40,666 nt of DNA from Pseudohongiella sp. (GTDB lineage Bacteria > Pseudomonadota > Gammaproteobacteria > Pseudomonadales > Pseudohongiellaceae): contig JABMOK010000176.1 in assembly GCA_013204155.1 (NCBI GenBank), positions 1-40,666 on the forward strand, written 5' to 3'. The position numbers were made by a program, and so were the translations under genes. The notes under the pieces are model-generated. The model saw only the letters and a list, made by a program, of their open reading frames with translations, had not been told where the DNA came from and made no database searches. This document shows positions 23,564-34,276 of the stretch, one piece after another (the stretch's first letter is position 1; each line of letters opens with the position of its first letter).

Positions 23564-23793
23564 TATTCTCTAATCCTCTCTGTGTTTGCCCCGACTGGTA
23601 GTGCCATTGGTCTGATTGCATAGATATTGTAGAATTAACTGCTACCGAATCAGGGTAACTTGGCCGCCGTTCATTTTAGCAGCATAAACCTCAAGCCTTG
23701 GCATATAAAGTAGTTATTCTACGGCGCAAGCTGCCGATTACCTTGTAGGGTTTGCAACCACTGGCAGGCCTCGATAACAATGGATTAGGAAAC

Positions 23794-25005
23794 ATGAAGA
23801 AGATAATGCAATCAGACAAACTGCAAAATGTCTGTTATGAGATTCGCGGCCCCGTTTTAGAGGAAGCGAAGAGATTGGAAGAAGAAGGTCACCAGATATT
23901 GAAGCTCAATATCGGTAATCCGGCTCCTTTTGGGTTTAATGCGCCCGACGAGATTCTATATGATGTCATTCACAACCTCTCCGGTGCTCAGGGCTACAGT
24001 GACTCCAAGGGCCTGTTTTCTGCCCGTAAGGCTATAATGCAAGAATGCCAACGGCAAAATATCCTTAACATTGAGGTGAACGATATCTACCTCGGCAACG
24101 GTGTCAGTGAGCTGATTAGCATGTCCATGCAAGCCTTGCTGAATAACGGTGATGAAGTATTAATCCCTTCCCCTGATTACCCACTATGGACCGCCTCGGT
24201 GAGTTTAGCTGGCGGCCAGCCTGTGCATTATATCTGTGACGAAAGTTCTGACTGGTTTCCCGATATTGCCGACATCGAGTCCAAGATCAGTAAAAATACC
24301 CGCGCACTAGTGATAATCAACCCAAATAATCCGACCGGAGCGGTGTATAGCAAAGAGCTTTTGCTGCAACTGATCGAGCTCTCTCGTAAACACGGGTTTG
24401 TCCTGTTTGCCGATGAAATTTATAGCAAAATCATCTATGACGATGCCGTTCACGTGCCACTGGCGTCTTTGTGTGATGATTTATTCATGGTGACGTTCAA
24501 CGGCCTGTCCAAGTCCTATCGTCTGGCAGGTTTTCGGTCGGGCTGGATGATTCTGAGCGGCCCAAAAGACAATGCCAGCAGCTATATCGAAGGCTTGGAA
24601 ATACTCACCAATATGCGCCTATGCGCCAATGTGCCCGCGCAATTTGCGGTGCAAACAGCTTTGGGTGGATACCAGAGCATCAATGACCTGGTACTACCCG
24701 GAGGACGCCTTCGGCAACAGCGAGATACTACCTGGGAACTGCTTACTCAAATTCCGGGTGTGACTTGCGTGAAACCCAGGGGAGCAATCTATATGTTCCC
24801 GAGACTCGACCCATCAGTTTACAAAATAGAAGATGATGTCGCATTGGTACTTGATATTTTAGATCAGGAGAAAATATTACTGGTACAGGGCAGCGCGTTC
24901 AATATCAAAGACCAGCAGCATCTACGCCTGGTATTTTTACCTCGGGAAGATGAACTGATACCGGCTATAGGAAAAATCGGACGCGTACTGGAGCAGTATC
25001 GATAA
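23794..25005 (+). CDS. alaA: Pyridoxal-phosphate aminotransferase, glutamate-pyruvate type AlaA
   Basis: Class I/II aminotransferase of 403 residues, almost identical in length to E. coli AlaA, which makes alanine from pyruvate and glutamate. The start at 23794 (GGA before it) gives the typical N-terminus MKKIMQSDKLQNVCYEIRGPV; an ATG at 23752 would add 14 atypical residues. LKLNIGNPAPFGF, NPNNPTGAVYS and the PLP lysine at about residue 240 in LSKSYRLAGFRSGW are visible, and Arg in LRLVFLPR would bind the substrate carboxylate. Convergent with pdxB across 42 bp. Another substrate preference is possible, but the family assignment is firm. Confidence 0.92.
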   Translation: MKKIMQSDKLQNVCYEIRGPVLEEAKRLEEEGHQILKLNIGNPAPFGFNAPDEILYDVIHNLSGAQGYSDSKGLFSARKAIMQECQRQNILNIEVNDIYLGNGVSELISMSMQALLNNGDEVLIPSPDYPLWTASVSLAGGQPVHYICDESSDWFPDIADIESKISKNTRALVIINPNNPTGAVYSKELLLQLIELSRKHGFVLFADEIYSKIIYDDAVHVPLASLCDDLFMVTFNGLSKSYRLAGFRSGWMILSGPKDNASSYIEGLEILTNMRLCANVPAQFAVQTALGGYQSINDLVLPGGRLRQQRDTTWELLTQIPGVTCVKPRGAIYMFPRLDPSVYKIEDDVALVLDILDQEKILLVQGSAFNIKDQQHLRLVFLPREDELIPAIGKIGRVLEQYR

Positions 25006-25047
25006 ATACTAACGAAGCCCGCTATAAGTCTGGCAGACATTGAAACG

Positions 25048-26196
25048 TCATTCAGCGAAATTGAATCCCAGCAAGCAAAGGAATCTGGTCTGCTCTTTAC
25101 TGCAGTCCTGAGCATTGATTGTCATACTCTTGAATTCCCGCCGACCTAGAAATTGCTGGCGGATTCTTTCGAATGCCGCGCTGCCTTCGCCCTCCTTGAT
25201 CGCCTGCTTAAAATTCAGACTCAACTGATCAATAGGGAACGCAGCTAGCAATATCGCCCAGTGTTGATCTTCTGACTTACCTATATCATTAACGGAGAGT
25301 TTTACCGCCCTCTCATTCATGCCATCAGGATCGATCTCGCCTAATTTGAAATGCATCTGGAATGCCTGTCTTAAAACACCCGTCGCAGCGGTTTTCGCCT
25401 CCTGGCTATAACCTGCAATATGTGGCGTAGCAATATCAACCTGATCTGCACTACGCTGATCAATTTTCGGCTCTCTATTCCATACATCAAATACACAGCT
25501 CACATCGTGGCTTTCTTGCAGGAACTGCCTAAGAGCTGCTTCATCTACTACCCCACCCCTACTGGTATTAATTAATAACGCACCATCTTGCAATAAATGT
25601 AACTTCTCAGCATCAAGCAAATTCTCTGTCGGGAACTTGCCAGATTTAGTCAATGGAACATGCAGCGAAACCACATCACATTGCAAGACTTCTTCGAGAG
25701 TGCTGTATTGAATTTGACTATCACTTTTTTTTACAGCGTTTTGCATAGCCAGAAATGGGTCGTAAACCCGGTAATTGATATGCATGGCAGCGAGCTTTGA
25801 AGCAAACAAGCCTCCTACTTTGCCCCCTCCTATGATTCCTACTTCGCAATTTTCGATTTTAAGTTTTTTGTTCAGCACGGCATAGGCAAGTGCAGCGAAA
25901 CAATACTCCACAACCGCATTTGCGTTACTACCCTTGGCATCGGCGAAATGAATCTCATTTTTTTCAAGATATGCCAAATCGATATGATCGGTACCACTGG
26001 TGGCCGTTCCAACAAATTTAATATTGCTCCCTCTGAGCAAGGATTCATCTACCACGGTAACAGAACGCACCAATAACGCATCTGCATCCCGCAGGTCTTC
26101 ACGTTGAATCTTTCTTCCATCAACTAAACACAACTCACCGTATTGGCCGAAACCATTTTCAACAGAAAGGATGTTTTTGTCGGCAATGATTTTCAT
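25048..26196 (-). CDS. pdxB: Erythronate-4-phosphate dehydrogenase
   Basis: Oxidises 4-phosphoerythronate in the DXP-dependent pyridoxal-phosphate pathway. The 382 residues belong to the D-2-hydroxyacid dehydrogenase fold. The N-terminus MKIIADKNI and FVGTATSGTDHID are PdxB signatures. The NAD motif reads GIIGGGKVGG, and the catalytic Arg, Glu and His are seen in NTSRGGVVDE, NREPKID and TPHIAGYS. A C-terminal PdxB dimerisation domain follows. The ATG directly follows the TAA stop of the exonuclease gene, so the two genes are translationally coupled. Confidence 0.94.
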   Translation of the reverse strand: MKIIADKNILSVENGFGQYGELCLVDGRKIQREDLRDADALLVRSVTVVDESLLRGSNIKFVGTATSGTDHIDLAYLEKNEIHFADAKGSNANAVVEYCFAALAYAVLNKKLKIENCEVGIIGGGKVGGLFASKLAAMHINYRVYDPFLAMQNAVKKSDSQIQYSTLEEVLQCDVVSLHVPLTKSGKFPTENLLDAEKLHLLQDGALLINTSRGGVVDEAALRQFLQESHDVSCVFDVWNREPKIDQRSADQVDIATPHIAGYSQEAKTAATGVLRQAFQMHFKLGEIDPDGMNERAVKLSVNDIGKSEDQHWAILLAAFPIDQLSLNFKQAIKEGEGSAAFERIRQQFLGRREFKSMTINAQDCSKEQTRFLCLLGFNFAE

Positions 26197-27147
26197 TTAT
26201 ACACGTGAAAACTGATTTGCAACGGATAATAAATAGGCTCTATCGTTCTGTGAAAATCTATACTCGAACAGAAATTGCTCAAATGACTGCAAATCAATGC
26301 CCGACTGCCTGAGTGAGTCGGGAACAGCATTAGCAAAATCCTCATGCTCTTCGACAGCATCGCAAACGATAGTAGCGAGTGATTTGCTTAACTTAGCTAA
26401 CTCATGGTGCTCCTCAAGCACACTCGCCAATCGTCCTGCCCCTCGTAGAGGAAGTTGAGAAATCAAGTCCAGATTCTGATAAACCCCCTCCAGGCTCTCG
26501 AAATTCTTAAGTAGCTCCCTCGCCTTCACTGGACCAACACCCGGCACCCCGGTGATGCAATCTACAGCATCCCCAACCAAACCGAGATAGTCGGGAAATT
26601 GTTCCGGCGTGACCCCATATTCCTGCTGAATATCGGTTCTGTATCTCTTTCTATTACTGCTGTAGTCCCAAAGATAGTCTTTGCTGGTTTTCAACAGTTG
26701 GGCTAGATCCTTGTCTCTGGAAACAATGCACACAGCGATCTCATCATCACTGTGCTGATACATTCGGGAGCTTAGCGTACCAATGATATCGTCCGCTTCA
26801 TATTTCTTGCTGGAGTAGGCGCTCAGGCCGATTATCTGGCAAACTTCCGCGCAGGCATTAAGCTGCATCGCCAGGTTTTCATCAGGCAACTCTCTGTTTG
26901 ACTTGTAGTTCGAGCACAAATCATGGCGAAAACCGCAAAACAGACTCTCGTCCATGGCGATTCCGATTCGTTCGGGCTTAATCCTGCGCAAGAATTGCAA
27001 TAGAAATTGGATAAAGCCATAGACGGCACTCAGCTCATTACCCTCATCATCAACACATTCAATATTAGGCGAAAAATGCGCTTGAAAAATATAGATTGAT
27101 GCATCTATAAGATAGATTATTTGATTTTGTTGAGGCTGTTCAGACAA
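26197..27147 (-). CDS. 5'-3' exonuclease / flap endonuclease (ExoIX-like)
   Basis: Structure-specific nuclease related to the 5' nuclease domain of DNA polymerase I and to E. coli ExoIX (Xni). The 316 residues contain a PIN-like domain with acidic metal ligands in YLIDASIYIF, YEADDIIG, SRDKDLAQL and GDAVDCITG, and the DNA-binding helix-hairpin-helix GVPGVGPVKARELL near 220. The length exceeds E. coli ExoIX (about 250) by a C-terminal extension, so I leave the symbol empty. A role in Okazaki fragment or repair processing is likely. It overlaps in expression with pdxB (adjacent stop and start). Confidence 0.9.
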   Translation of the reverse strand: MSEQPQQNQIIYLIDASIYIFQAHFSPNIECVDDEGNELSAVYGFIQFLLQFLRRIKPERIGIAMDESLFCGFRHDLCSNYKSNRELPDENLAMQLNACAEVCQIIGLSAYSSKKYEADDIIGTLSSRMYQHSDDEIAVCIVSRDKDLAQLLKTSKDYLWDYSSNRKRYRTDIQQEYGVTPEQFPDYLGLVGDAVDCITGVPGVGPVKARELLKNFESLEGVYQNLDLISQLPLRGAGRLASVLEEHHELAKLSKSLATIVCDAVEEHEDFANAVPDSLRQSGIDLQSFEQFLFEYRFSQNDRAYLLSVANQFSRV

Positions 27148-27197
27148 GCTCAGCCAGCCCTATGGAAAATAACATGTATGCTCCCTTGAGCCCGCAC

Positions 27198-27473
27198 TCA
27201 GGATTCGCACTTACGAATTAGATACTGATATTTATCTTGTTGTTCCGTGCATTCGACTAGTTCGTGCCCAAGAAAGAGGCAGAATTTCGGCACGTCGCGC
27301 GTAGTTGAGGGGTCCGTGGCCGTCAGTCGCAATAGATCTCCCGGCACCATGTCTCGGATTTTATTGTGCAATAACATAACAGGTTCAGGGCAAAACAGGC
27401 CGCTGGCATCCAACTCCAAAGGCTTGCCCTCCGTGATTTTGTCACGGCTTGTTTGATCCGATGTTTTTGACAT
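27198..27473 (-). CDS. tusA: Sulfurtransferase TusA
   Basis: Small persulfide carrier of 91 residues. In E. coli TusA receives sulfur from IscS and passes it on for 2-thiouridine formation in tRNA and for other sulfur pathways. The signature [13 protein letters not shown] has the active Cys at about residue 28 in the CPxP motif, and the rest shows the SirA/TusA fold ([22 protein letters not shown]). It lies 50 bp upstream of the exonuclease gene, in the same direction, and near ttcA, another tRNA-thiolation gene. Confidence 0.95.
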   Translation of the reverse strand: MSKTSDQTSRDKITEGKPLELDASGLFCPEPVMLLHNKIRDMVPGDLLRLTATDPSTTRDVPKFCLFLGHELVECTEQQDKYQYLIRKCES

Positions 27474-27569
27474 TTCTTAAACTATTTTCCAGTGACTCTA
27501 TTGACGATCGGTGTCTTAAGAAAAAATCACCGGCTGTATAAATTGATCTCTATCTTTCGGTTTAACCCA

Positions 27570-27779
27570 TCAAGAAAGCTTCGATTGCAGATGACAACTT
27601 TGAGAATCGACATCGTAATTAATTACAATTTTACCTAGCTGTAATTGCGCCTTAATTTGCTCGATCTTTTGTTGCAGAGAATATTCATGCGCACCATACT
27701 CGGTACCTTCACGCGTTATGAACTCTTCTATGATCGCCTGCAACGCATCATCCGAGAGATCTTTATAAGGTATTTCCAT
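27570..27779 (-). CDS. YheU family protein (UPF0270)
   Basis: A 69-residue protein with the family pattern (M)EIPYKDLSDDALQAIIEEF and FITREGTEYGAHEYSLQQK, close to E. coli YheU. The function is not established. AAGGCGGT lies just before the ATG. It is between tusA and ttcA, but transcription together with them is unproven. Confidence 0.88.
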   Translation of the reverse strand: MEIPYKDLSDDALQAIIEEFITREGTEYGAHEYSLQQKIEQIKAQLQLGKIVINYDVDSQSCHLQSKLS

Positions 27780-27850
27780 ACCGCCTTTTGCCTATCCGGA
27801 TCTGTTAGATCAAAGCTCGAATTAAAGCGCCCAAGCCAGGGCAACTCTGC

Positions 27851-27947
27851 CAATTCAACTGCTTTACCAGTTCAACTACTCTACCAATTCAACTACTCTA
27901 CCAATTCAACTACTCTACCAATTCAACTACTCTACCAATTCAACTAC
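27851..27947. repeat. 17-bp minisatellite at the 3' end of ttcA
   Basis: About 5.7 head-to-tail copies of a 17-bp unit (CAATTCAACTACTCTAC on the plus strand). Units start at 27851, 27868, 27885, 27902, 27919 and 27936. Units 3-5 are identical, units 1 and 2 differ by one or two bases, and the last breaks off after 12 bases. The ttcA stop codon (27927-27929) is inside the array, which encodes the last residues of the protein. Confidence 0.95.
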
Positions 27948-28787
27948 GTCCAATTTTTTCATTTGCTGTGGCATGGCTCTGAGCTCAGAAAAAGGGAAAA
28001 GTTTGGTGTCGGCAAGCTGCGATAGCGACACATTCGCAATACTCCGAAATATAGTCTCGACACGGCCGGGATGAGCTCTATCCCACCCCTGTAGCATTTC
28101 TTTAATTACCTGTCTCTGCAAGTTATCCTGAGAGCCACAAAGATTGCAGGGGATTATTGGAAAGTCGCTCAGCGCGGCATAACGGGTAATTTCTTTTTCC
28201 TTGCAATAGGCCAGAGGTCGAATAACTACATTTCGTTTGTCATCACTTAGTAGCTTGGGAGGCATAGCCTTAAGCTTGCCGCCGTAAAACATGTTTAGAA
28301 ACAGGGTCTCAACAATGTCATCCCGATGATGACCAAGTGCAATCTTGGTTGCCCCAATCGAGTCGGCATAGTTATACAGAATCCCGCGCCGCATCCTTGA
28401 GCACAAGCCACAATAGGTTTTCCCCTCAGCAACCTTTTCGGTGACTATAGAATAGGTGTCCTGCTCAATAATCTTGTACTCCACACCGATACTGGAGAGA
28501 TAGTCTGGCAGTACTTGCTGAGGAAATCCGGGCTGTTTCTGATCAAGATTTACTGCGTGAATCCGAAAATCAATGGGGGCGTGCCTTTGCAGTGTTAGCA
28601 ATATATCCAGCAAGGTGTAGGAATCTTTGCCTCCCGAAAGACAAACCATCACTAAATCACCCTCTTCAATCATATTGTAATCGGCAATGGCACGACCAAC
28701 ATCCCGGCGTAAATTTTTACGGCAGCGATTCAGCTTTAACTGGGCTTGCACCTGAGCCAAGGATTCTGTTTGATCTGTAGCTTGCAT
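27927..28787 (-). CDS. ttcA: tRNA 2-thiocytidine(32) synthetase
   Basis: ATP-dependent iron-sulfur enzyme that converts C32 of certain tRNAs to 2-thiocytidine. The 286 residues contain the PP-loop SGGKDS near residue 52, the Cys pair in [11 protein letters not shown] and the conserved CNLCGS motif, all diagnostic of Ttc[17 protein letters not shown] is typical. The last six or so residues (VVELVE) are encoded by the 17-bp repeat array. The ribosome site is weak. It follows fadA by 40 bp on the same strand and may be read through from the fadBA transcript. Confidence 0.95.
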   Translation of the reverse strand: MQATDQTESLAQVQAQLKLNRCRKNLRRDVGRAIADYNMIEEGDLVMVCLSGGKDSYTLLDILLTLQRHAPIDFRIHAVNLDQKQPGFPQQVLPDYLSSIGVEYKIIEQDTYSIVTEKVAEGKTYCGLCSRMRRGILYNYADSIGATKIALGHHRDDIVETLFLNMFYGGKLKAMPPKLLSDDKRNVVIRPLAYCKEKEITRYAALSDFPIIPCNLCGSQDNLQRQVIKEMLQGWDRAHPGRVETIFRSIANVSLSQLADTKLFPFSELRAMPQQMKKLDVVELVE

Positions 28788-28827
28788 ATTTATAGAGTTA
28801 GCAACAAAGCGCGCTAGCCGCCGTTGG

Positions 28828-30006
<1,179 letters not shown>

Positions 30007-30058
30007 TTATCCTAATAGTCTATAGAGAGTTTACGTTGAGGAGTTAAACCTACGCCGC

Positions 30059-32200
30059 TCACGCGTAATACTTCTCGTTACCAGTCGCCATAGATCGCAT
30101 CTTGTCAGTTACCCGATAGATCGCACCCAAATCGGCATACTTGTCTGCAATATCACAAAACTGCGACAGACCAATACTGTCCATATAGCGCAGTGCACCG
30201 CCACGAAATGCCGGATACCCCAATCCTAGAACAAGCCCCATGTCCGCTTCGATAGCCGTTTCAACGATGCCGTCTTCCAGACAGCGTGCCGTCTCCAAAC
30301 ATAAAGCTATCATCATCCGCTCAACGATTTCCTGATCGTCAAACTCTCTCGTTTCCGATTGCACTGACAGCAACACTTTATCCATCTCTGAATTAATCAG
30401 TTTCTTCAGTTTACCGCTTTTGTCTGGCGCATACAGATAGAACCCACTGCCAGTTTTTTGACCAAAATTTTTCTGTGCATACAATTTGTCTATCGCACTG
30501 TCGAAGTCCAGCGACATCCTCTCAAATCCGGCCGCCATAACATCTTGACAATGGAAGGCTGTGTCCAGACCCACCACGTCAAGCAAATATGCCGGGCCCA
30601 TCGGCCAGCCAAAACGTTCCATGGCCTTATCGATTTGCTTGAAATCGGCGCCATCGTGAATCAGGCGAGAGAATGCACCGAAGTAAGGAAATAAAATTCT
30701 GTTTACCAGAAAACCGGGGCAATTGTTAACCACAATCGGTATTTTCCCCATCTTCTTGGCGTAAGCGACAGTGGTCGCAATGGTCTCCTCGCTACTCTGC
30801 GCGCCACGAATAACCTCCACCAGGGGCATAACTGGAACCGGGTTAAAGAAATGCATGCCGCAGAAATTTTCCGGTCGCTTTAATGCCGTAGCCAAATCAT
30901 CAACTGAAATTGTTGAAGTGTTAGTGGCGATGATCGTATCTTCACTTACCAGAGATTCGAGCTCACTCAATACTGATTTCTTGATGTTCAGGTTTTCAAC
31001 AACCGCTTCCACGACGATATCAACTTTATCAATCCCGTCGTAACTAAGCGTGGGGCGTATGCTGGATAAAATGCTAAACATCTTATTTCCATCAATCCTT
31101 CCCCGATCCACTTGCCTGTCCAGCAATTTCTTTGCTTCCGCCATCCCCAGATCGATGCCCTCCTGGGCGATATCTTTCATCAGGATTGGCGTCCCTTTGA
31201 GCGCAGATTGGTAAGCAATTCCGCCCCCCATTATGCCCGCACCCAATACCGCCGCCGATATTATTGGCTTGGCCTTGGCAAGTTGCTGCTTGACTTTACC
31301 GGCAAGAAACTGATCGTTTAGAAACATCTGTATCAGGTTCGCTGCCGTCTCAGAGGTCGCGAGCTTTATGAAGCTCTGGTGCTCTATCCTAAGCGCGCCG
31401 GCACGATCCAGTGTTGCCGCCTCTTGCATGGCCTGTACCGCCGTTATCGGCGCCGGGTAATTGGGGCCAGCCTTGGCTGCCACCATGCCTTTGGCAGTTT
31501 CGAAGGCAACATTCAACTCGATTGGCGCTAAAGTTAACGGCGATGTCTTCCTGTTCCTGACTTCCCTATAATCCAGTTTCCCCTGTCTGCATTGATCGAT
31601 AATTTTTTCTGCCGCGTCAATTAATATTTCCTGATCGACAATGCAATCCAGCGCGCCTTCGGCAAACGCCTGCGCGGCCTTAATGTGAGACCCGCTACTT
31701 ATCCATTGATTGGCGTTATCGGCGCCAATTAACCGCGGCATTCTTACCGTGCCGCCGAAACCCGGCAAGATTCCCAATTTCACTTCAGGAAAGCCAAGCA
31801 CAGCATTTTCGCTAGCAACACGATAATCAGTTGCAAGCGCCAATTCCATGCCACCGCCCAATGCAACACCATTGATTGCTGTGACTGAGGGTACCGGCAG
31901 ATCTTCTATGTCGGAAAATATTTTGTTGGCCTCAAGCAGCCAGTCGAGGATTTGTTGTTCGCCTTTCTCAAACATTGCGCTGAACTCGGTAATATCAGCA
32001 CCTACAATGAATGACGACTTGGCACTGGAAATTATCAGACCGGTAATTTCCGCTGACTGCAAGGCGACTACGGCTTCCTGCAATTCACGCAAGGTTTGTT
32101 GGTCAAATTTATTTACCGAAGAGCCCTGCAGATCGAAAATCAGATGGGCAGTGCCTGTAGGCAATAGTGCAACGCTAAGCGCCTTGCCTGTATAATTCAT
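30059..32200 (-). CDS. fadB: Multifunctional fatty acid oxidation complex subunit alpha
   Basis: Carries enoyl-CoA hydratase, isomerase and 3-hydroxyacyl-CoA dehydrogenase activities. The start at 32200 (GGAG about 10 nt upstream) yields 713 residues, the Pseudomonas FadB length; an in-frame ATG at 32296 would add 32 atypical residues. The N-terminal crotonase domain has NGVALGGGMELALATDYRVAS and FPEVKLGILPGFGGT with the catalytic Glu. The dehydrogenase domain has the NAD motif GAGIMGGGIAYQ, NTSTISVDDLA and the His in CGMHFFNPVPVMPLVE. The full C-terminal duplicated domain is present. It forms an alpha2beta2 complex with FadA. Confidence 0.96.
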   Translation of the reverse strand: MNYTGKALSVALLPTGTAHLIFDLQGSSVNKFDQQTLRELQEAVVALQSAEITGLIISSAKSSFIVGADITEFSAMFEKGEQQILDWLLEANKIFSDIEDLPVPSVTAINGVALGGGMELALATDYRVASENAVLGFPEVKLGILPGFGGTVRMPRLIGADNANQWISSGSHIKAAQAFAEGALDCIVDQEILIDAAEKIIDQCRQGKLDYREVRNRKTSPLTLAPIELNVAFETAKGMVAAKAGPNYPAPITAVQAMQEAATLDRAGALRIEHQSFIKLATSETAANLIQMFLNDQFLAGKVKQQLAKAKPIISAAVLGAGIMGGGIAYQSALKGTPILMKDIAQEGIDLGMAEAKKLLDRQVDRGRIDGNKMFSILSSIRPTLSYDGIDKVDIVVEAVVENLNIKKSVLSELESLVSEDTIIATNTSTISVDDLATALKRPENFCGMHFFNPVPVMPLVEVIRGAQSSEETIATTVAYAKKMGKIPIVVNNCPGFLVNRILFPYFGAFSRLIHDGADFKQIDKAMERFGWPMGPAYLLDVVGLDTAFHCQDVMAAGFERMSLDFDSAIDKLYAQKNFGQKTGSGFYLYAPDKSGKLKKLINSEMDKVLLSVQSETREFDDQEIVERMMIALCLETARCLEDGIVETAIEADMGLVLGLGYPAFRGGALRYMDSIGLSQFCDIADKYADLGAIYRVTDKMRSMATGNEKYYA

Positions 32201-32251
32201 ATCTTGCGCTCCAAACAATGATGGACCTGCTCCTGTGGTCCCGAGGCGGTT

Positions 32252-32257
32252 ATTATA
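32252..32257 (-). promoter_or_regulatory. Perfect -10 box upstream of fadB
   Basis: Minus strand TATAAT (plus 32252-32257) lies about 45 nt before the predicted fadB mRNA start codon. The -35 is poor, suggesting activator dependence or a weak promoter. I see no FadR or PsrA type palindrome next to it. Confidence 0.4.
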
Positions 32258-32357
32258 GCGTTGCCAGCACAAGATAAGAAGCCGCCCATTACACACACAG
32301 CTGTCATCGATTTTAGGTTATCATCTGAGTCTGTACAGCAATCCACCTGGTGTCAAA

Positions 32358-33413
32358 ATGCGCTTCCGCCCGCTTGCTCGAATTTTCCCTAATTGCCTCG
32401 TTTCGGTGCTATTCCTTCTGCTTCTCGGGCAGGCGCGGGCAGATGAGCACGGGGTAATTCTGCTATACCATCATGTCGCCACCGATACTCCCGCCTCCAC
32501 CTCAATTTCTCCCGCAGACTTCACCCGCCACCTGCAATACCTGAAGGATAACAACTTCAACGTGATAGCTCTGGAGCGCATGATTGAGAGTCTTAAATCG
32601 GGTCGGCAACTGCCAGAGAGAGCAGTGGCAATTACTTTTGATGACGGATACAGCTCTATCTACTCAGAGGCATTCCCCTTACTACAAGCGTTCTCTTTTC
32701 CCTTTGCACTGTTCCTCAGCACGGGGCCCATCAACCAACAACAAGCCAATTACATGAATTGGGATCAGGTAAGGGAAATGGCGGATGCCGGCGTACTGAT
32801 CGGCAATCATATGATCGATCATCCCTATATGCTGACGCGCAATAGCGGAGAAGATGAATCGCAGTGGCTGCAAGGTCTGCGGCGCGAGCTACTGCAAGCC
32901 GAAGCAACAATCGCCAGGGAGACCGGGCAATCACACCGCTATCTGGCCTATCCTTATGGAGAGTATGATCCCGCAATTAAGAGCATGTTGTCTGAATTGG
33001 ACTTTACGGGACTGGCGCAAAATTCAGGTGCAATCGGAAAAGACTCCGACTTTCTTGCATTGCCCCGTTTTCCCCTGGCCAGTATTTATGCCAACCTCGA
33101 TACAGCCAAAACAAAATTCGCGACTCTGGCTTTCAATGTGAGCCAGTTAGAGCCGCAGTCGCCGGTAACTTCGAATCGAAGCCCCAGCGTAACTCTGCAG
33201 TTCGAACCGGGTAATTATAGTCCATCGCAGATTGCCTGTTTTGCCAATAGCCGCCCGATTCCAATGACATGGATTGATGCGGACAAGGGGATTTTACAAT
33301 TGGCTCCGCAAGAAAGTTATAGCGGACGACGCTGGCGTTATATTTGTACTGCGCCAGAGAGGGATTCCGATCGTTTTTTCTGGCACTCGGTACAATGGAT
33401 CAATCTGAATTAA
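32358..33413 (+). CDS. Secreted polysaccharide deacetylase
   Basis: Carbohydrate esterase family 4 protein of 351 residues with a signal peptide ending near GQARA. The NodB-type domain has the catalytic motifs TFDDGY (about residue 95), NHMIDHP (metal His pair, about 155) and YPYGEYD (about 200). The enzyme would remove N-acetyl groups from a cell-wall or exopolysaccharide such as poly-N-acetylglucosamine, peptidoglycan or chitin; the substrate is not evident. After about residue 260 there is a C-terminal beta-rich region of unknown role (SVTLQFEPGNYSPSQIACF). Divergent from fadB; convergent with the Bax-like gene. Confidence 0.88.
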   Translation: MRFRPLARIFPNCLVSVLFLLLLGQARADEHGVILLYHHVATDTPASTSISPADFTRHLQYLKDNNFNVIALERMIESLKSGRQLPERAVAITFDDGYSSIYSEAFPLLQAFSFPFALFLSTGPINQQQANYMNWDQVREMADAGVLIGNHMIDHPYMLTRNSGEDESQWLQGLRRELLQAEATIARETGQSHRYLAYPYGEYDPAIKSMLSELDFTGLAQNSGAIGKDSDFLALPRFPLASIYANLDTAKTKFATLAFNVSQLEPQSPVTSNRSPSVTLQFEPGNYSPSQIACFANSRPIPMTWIDADKGILQLAPQESYSGRRWRYICTAPERDSDRFFWHSVQWINLN

Positions 33414-33454
33414 GGCCGCTCAATAGTTAGTCCTGCTCACCCTGTCCTACTGGC

Positions 33455-34276
33455 CTAGCTATTATCCCGGCTCTTTAAATCGTTCTGCAATATCAGGTTT
33501 TGCACCTCATCAACGTAGTGGTCGCCGCGCTGGGAATAAGCCCCCAGACCGAAGGCCAAAACCAGCGAATCCAGATCTTGTTGCTGGTCGCGCATAAAGG
33601 CGCGCAATTCACGAAAGTAATCATAGGGCTGGTTACTATTGATATTGAGAAAATAGGCTTCTACCGCCTCCTCAATCGAGACAAAACTCTTAACTTCATG
33701 GATAGCGCCTGTCGCTCGTCGCTTTGGCACAATTCCACAACCTTCCACGAAACACCATTGACCGAAGATATTATTGCCTTCAGTGGCAAACCGGGAGGTG
33801 CCCCAGGCCGACTCATTGGCCGCCTGCGCCAGCACCAAAGAGACAGGAATTTCGTCAACTCTTAGAAGCAAGTCTTGCACTATTTCCTTATCGCTATCCA
33901 AGCCCACCTGCGGCCGATAAGTAGCTTCCAATCCAAATAGCCACTCTCGTTCATGACGACTTAAGGCCGCCCCACTGTTTACTATATCTGCATAGCTCAA
34001 TAGCTGTTCGCGAACGCTGGCAATGCGAATGTTTTCGGCATTGATATAGTCTTGCAGATAATCAAAAAATTGCTGCTTCTTTGCATTCACGCTAACAATT
34101 GATGCAAAGTCCGGGAACACCACGATAGGAGTATATTCCACGATAGCAGTAGGAGTTGTGATTTTAGCTGGAGCGGTTAATTGTTGTAGCAACAAAATTA
34201 ATACAATCATCGCCACAGACATTGCAGCAGCAACCAATAATTCAAGCTTGCGTTGATGATCTTGTGTAGTGCTCAT
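33455..34276 (-). CDS. Bax-like glucosaminidase-domain protein
   Basis: A peptidoglycan hydrolase-like protein of 273 residues from the ATG at 34276 (AAGG before it); a start at 34384 would add 36 residues with no signal. A transmembrane helix at about 15-35 (LLVAAAMSVAMIVLILLLQQL) anchors it in the inner membrane with the rest in the periplasm. The C-terminal glucosaminidase domain has SLVLAQAANESAWGTSRFATEGNNIFGQWC, with the catalytic Glu in ANESAWG. E. coli Bax has this domain; its role is poorly known. The proximal periplasmic part includes an 18-bp duplication at DNA level (34120-34155). Confidence 0.85.
   Translation of the reverse strand: MSTTQDHQRKLELLVAAAMSVAMIVLILLLQQLTAPAKITTPTAIVEYTPIVVFPDFASIVSVNAKKQQFFDYLQDYINAENIRIASVREQLLSYADIVNSGAALSRHEREWLFGLEATYRPQVGLDSDKEIVQDLLLRVDEIPVSLVLAQAANESAWGTSRFATEGNNIFGQWCFVEGCGIVPKRRATGAIHEVKSFVSIEEAVEAYFLNINSNQPYDYFRELRAFMRDQQQDLDSLVLAFGLGAYSQRGDHYVDEVQNLILQNDLKSRDNS
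34120..34155. repeat. 18-bp imperfect duplication in the Bax-like gene
   Basis: CCACGATAG occurs at 34120-34128 and 34138-34146 and is followed by similar bases, an 18-bp period that keeps the frame. It encodes part of the segment just after the membrane anchor. Confidence 0.5.

Noticed and set aside
27851-27947. CRISPR array
   Set aside because: The 17-bp units are directly joined without spacers and lie in the end of ttcA; no cas genes are present.
27645-28025. A 126-residue plus-strand reading frame with repeated Asn/Thr/Gln segments
   Set aside because: The periodic protein is only the translated 17-bp repeat read antisense to the YheU-type gene and ttcA.
32201-32357. FadR or PsrA operator for fadBA
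   Set aside because: No palindrome resembling either consensus was seen between fadB and the deacetylase gene.
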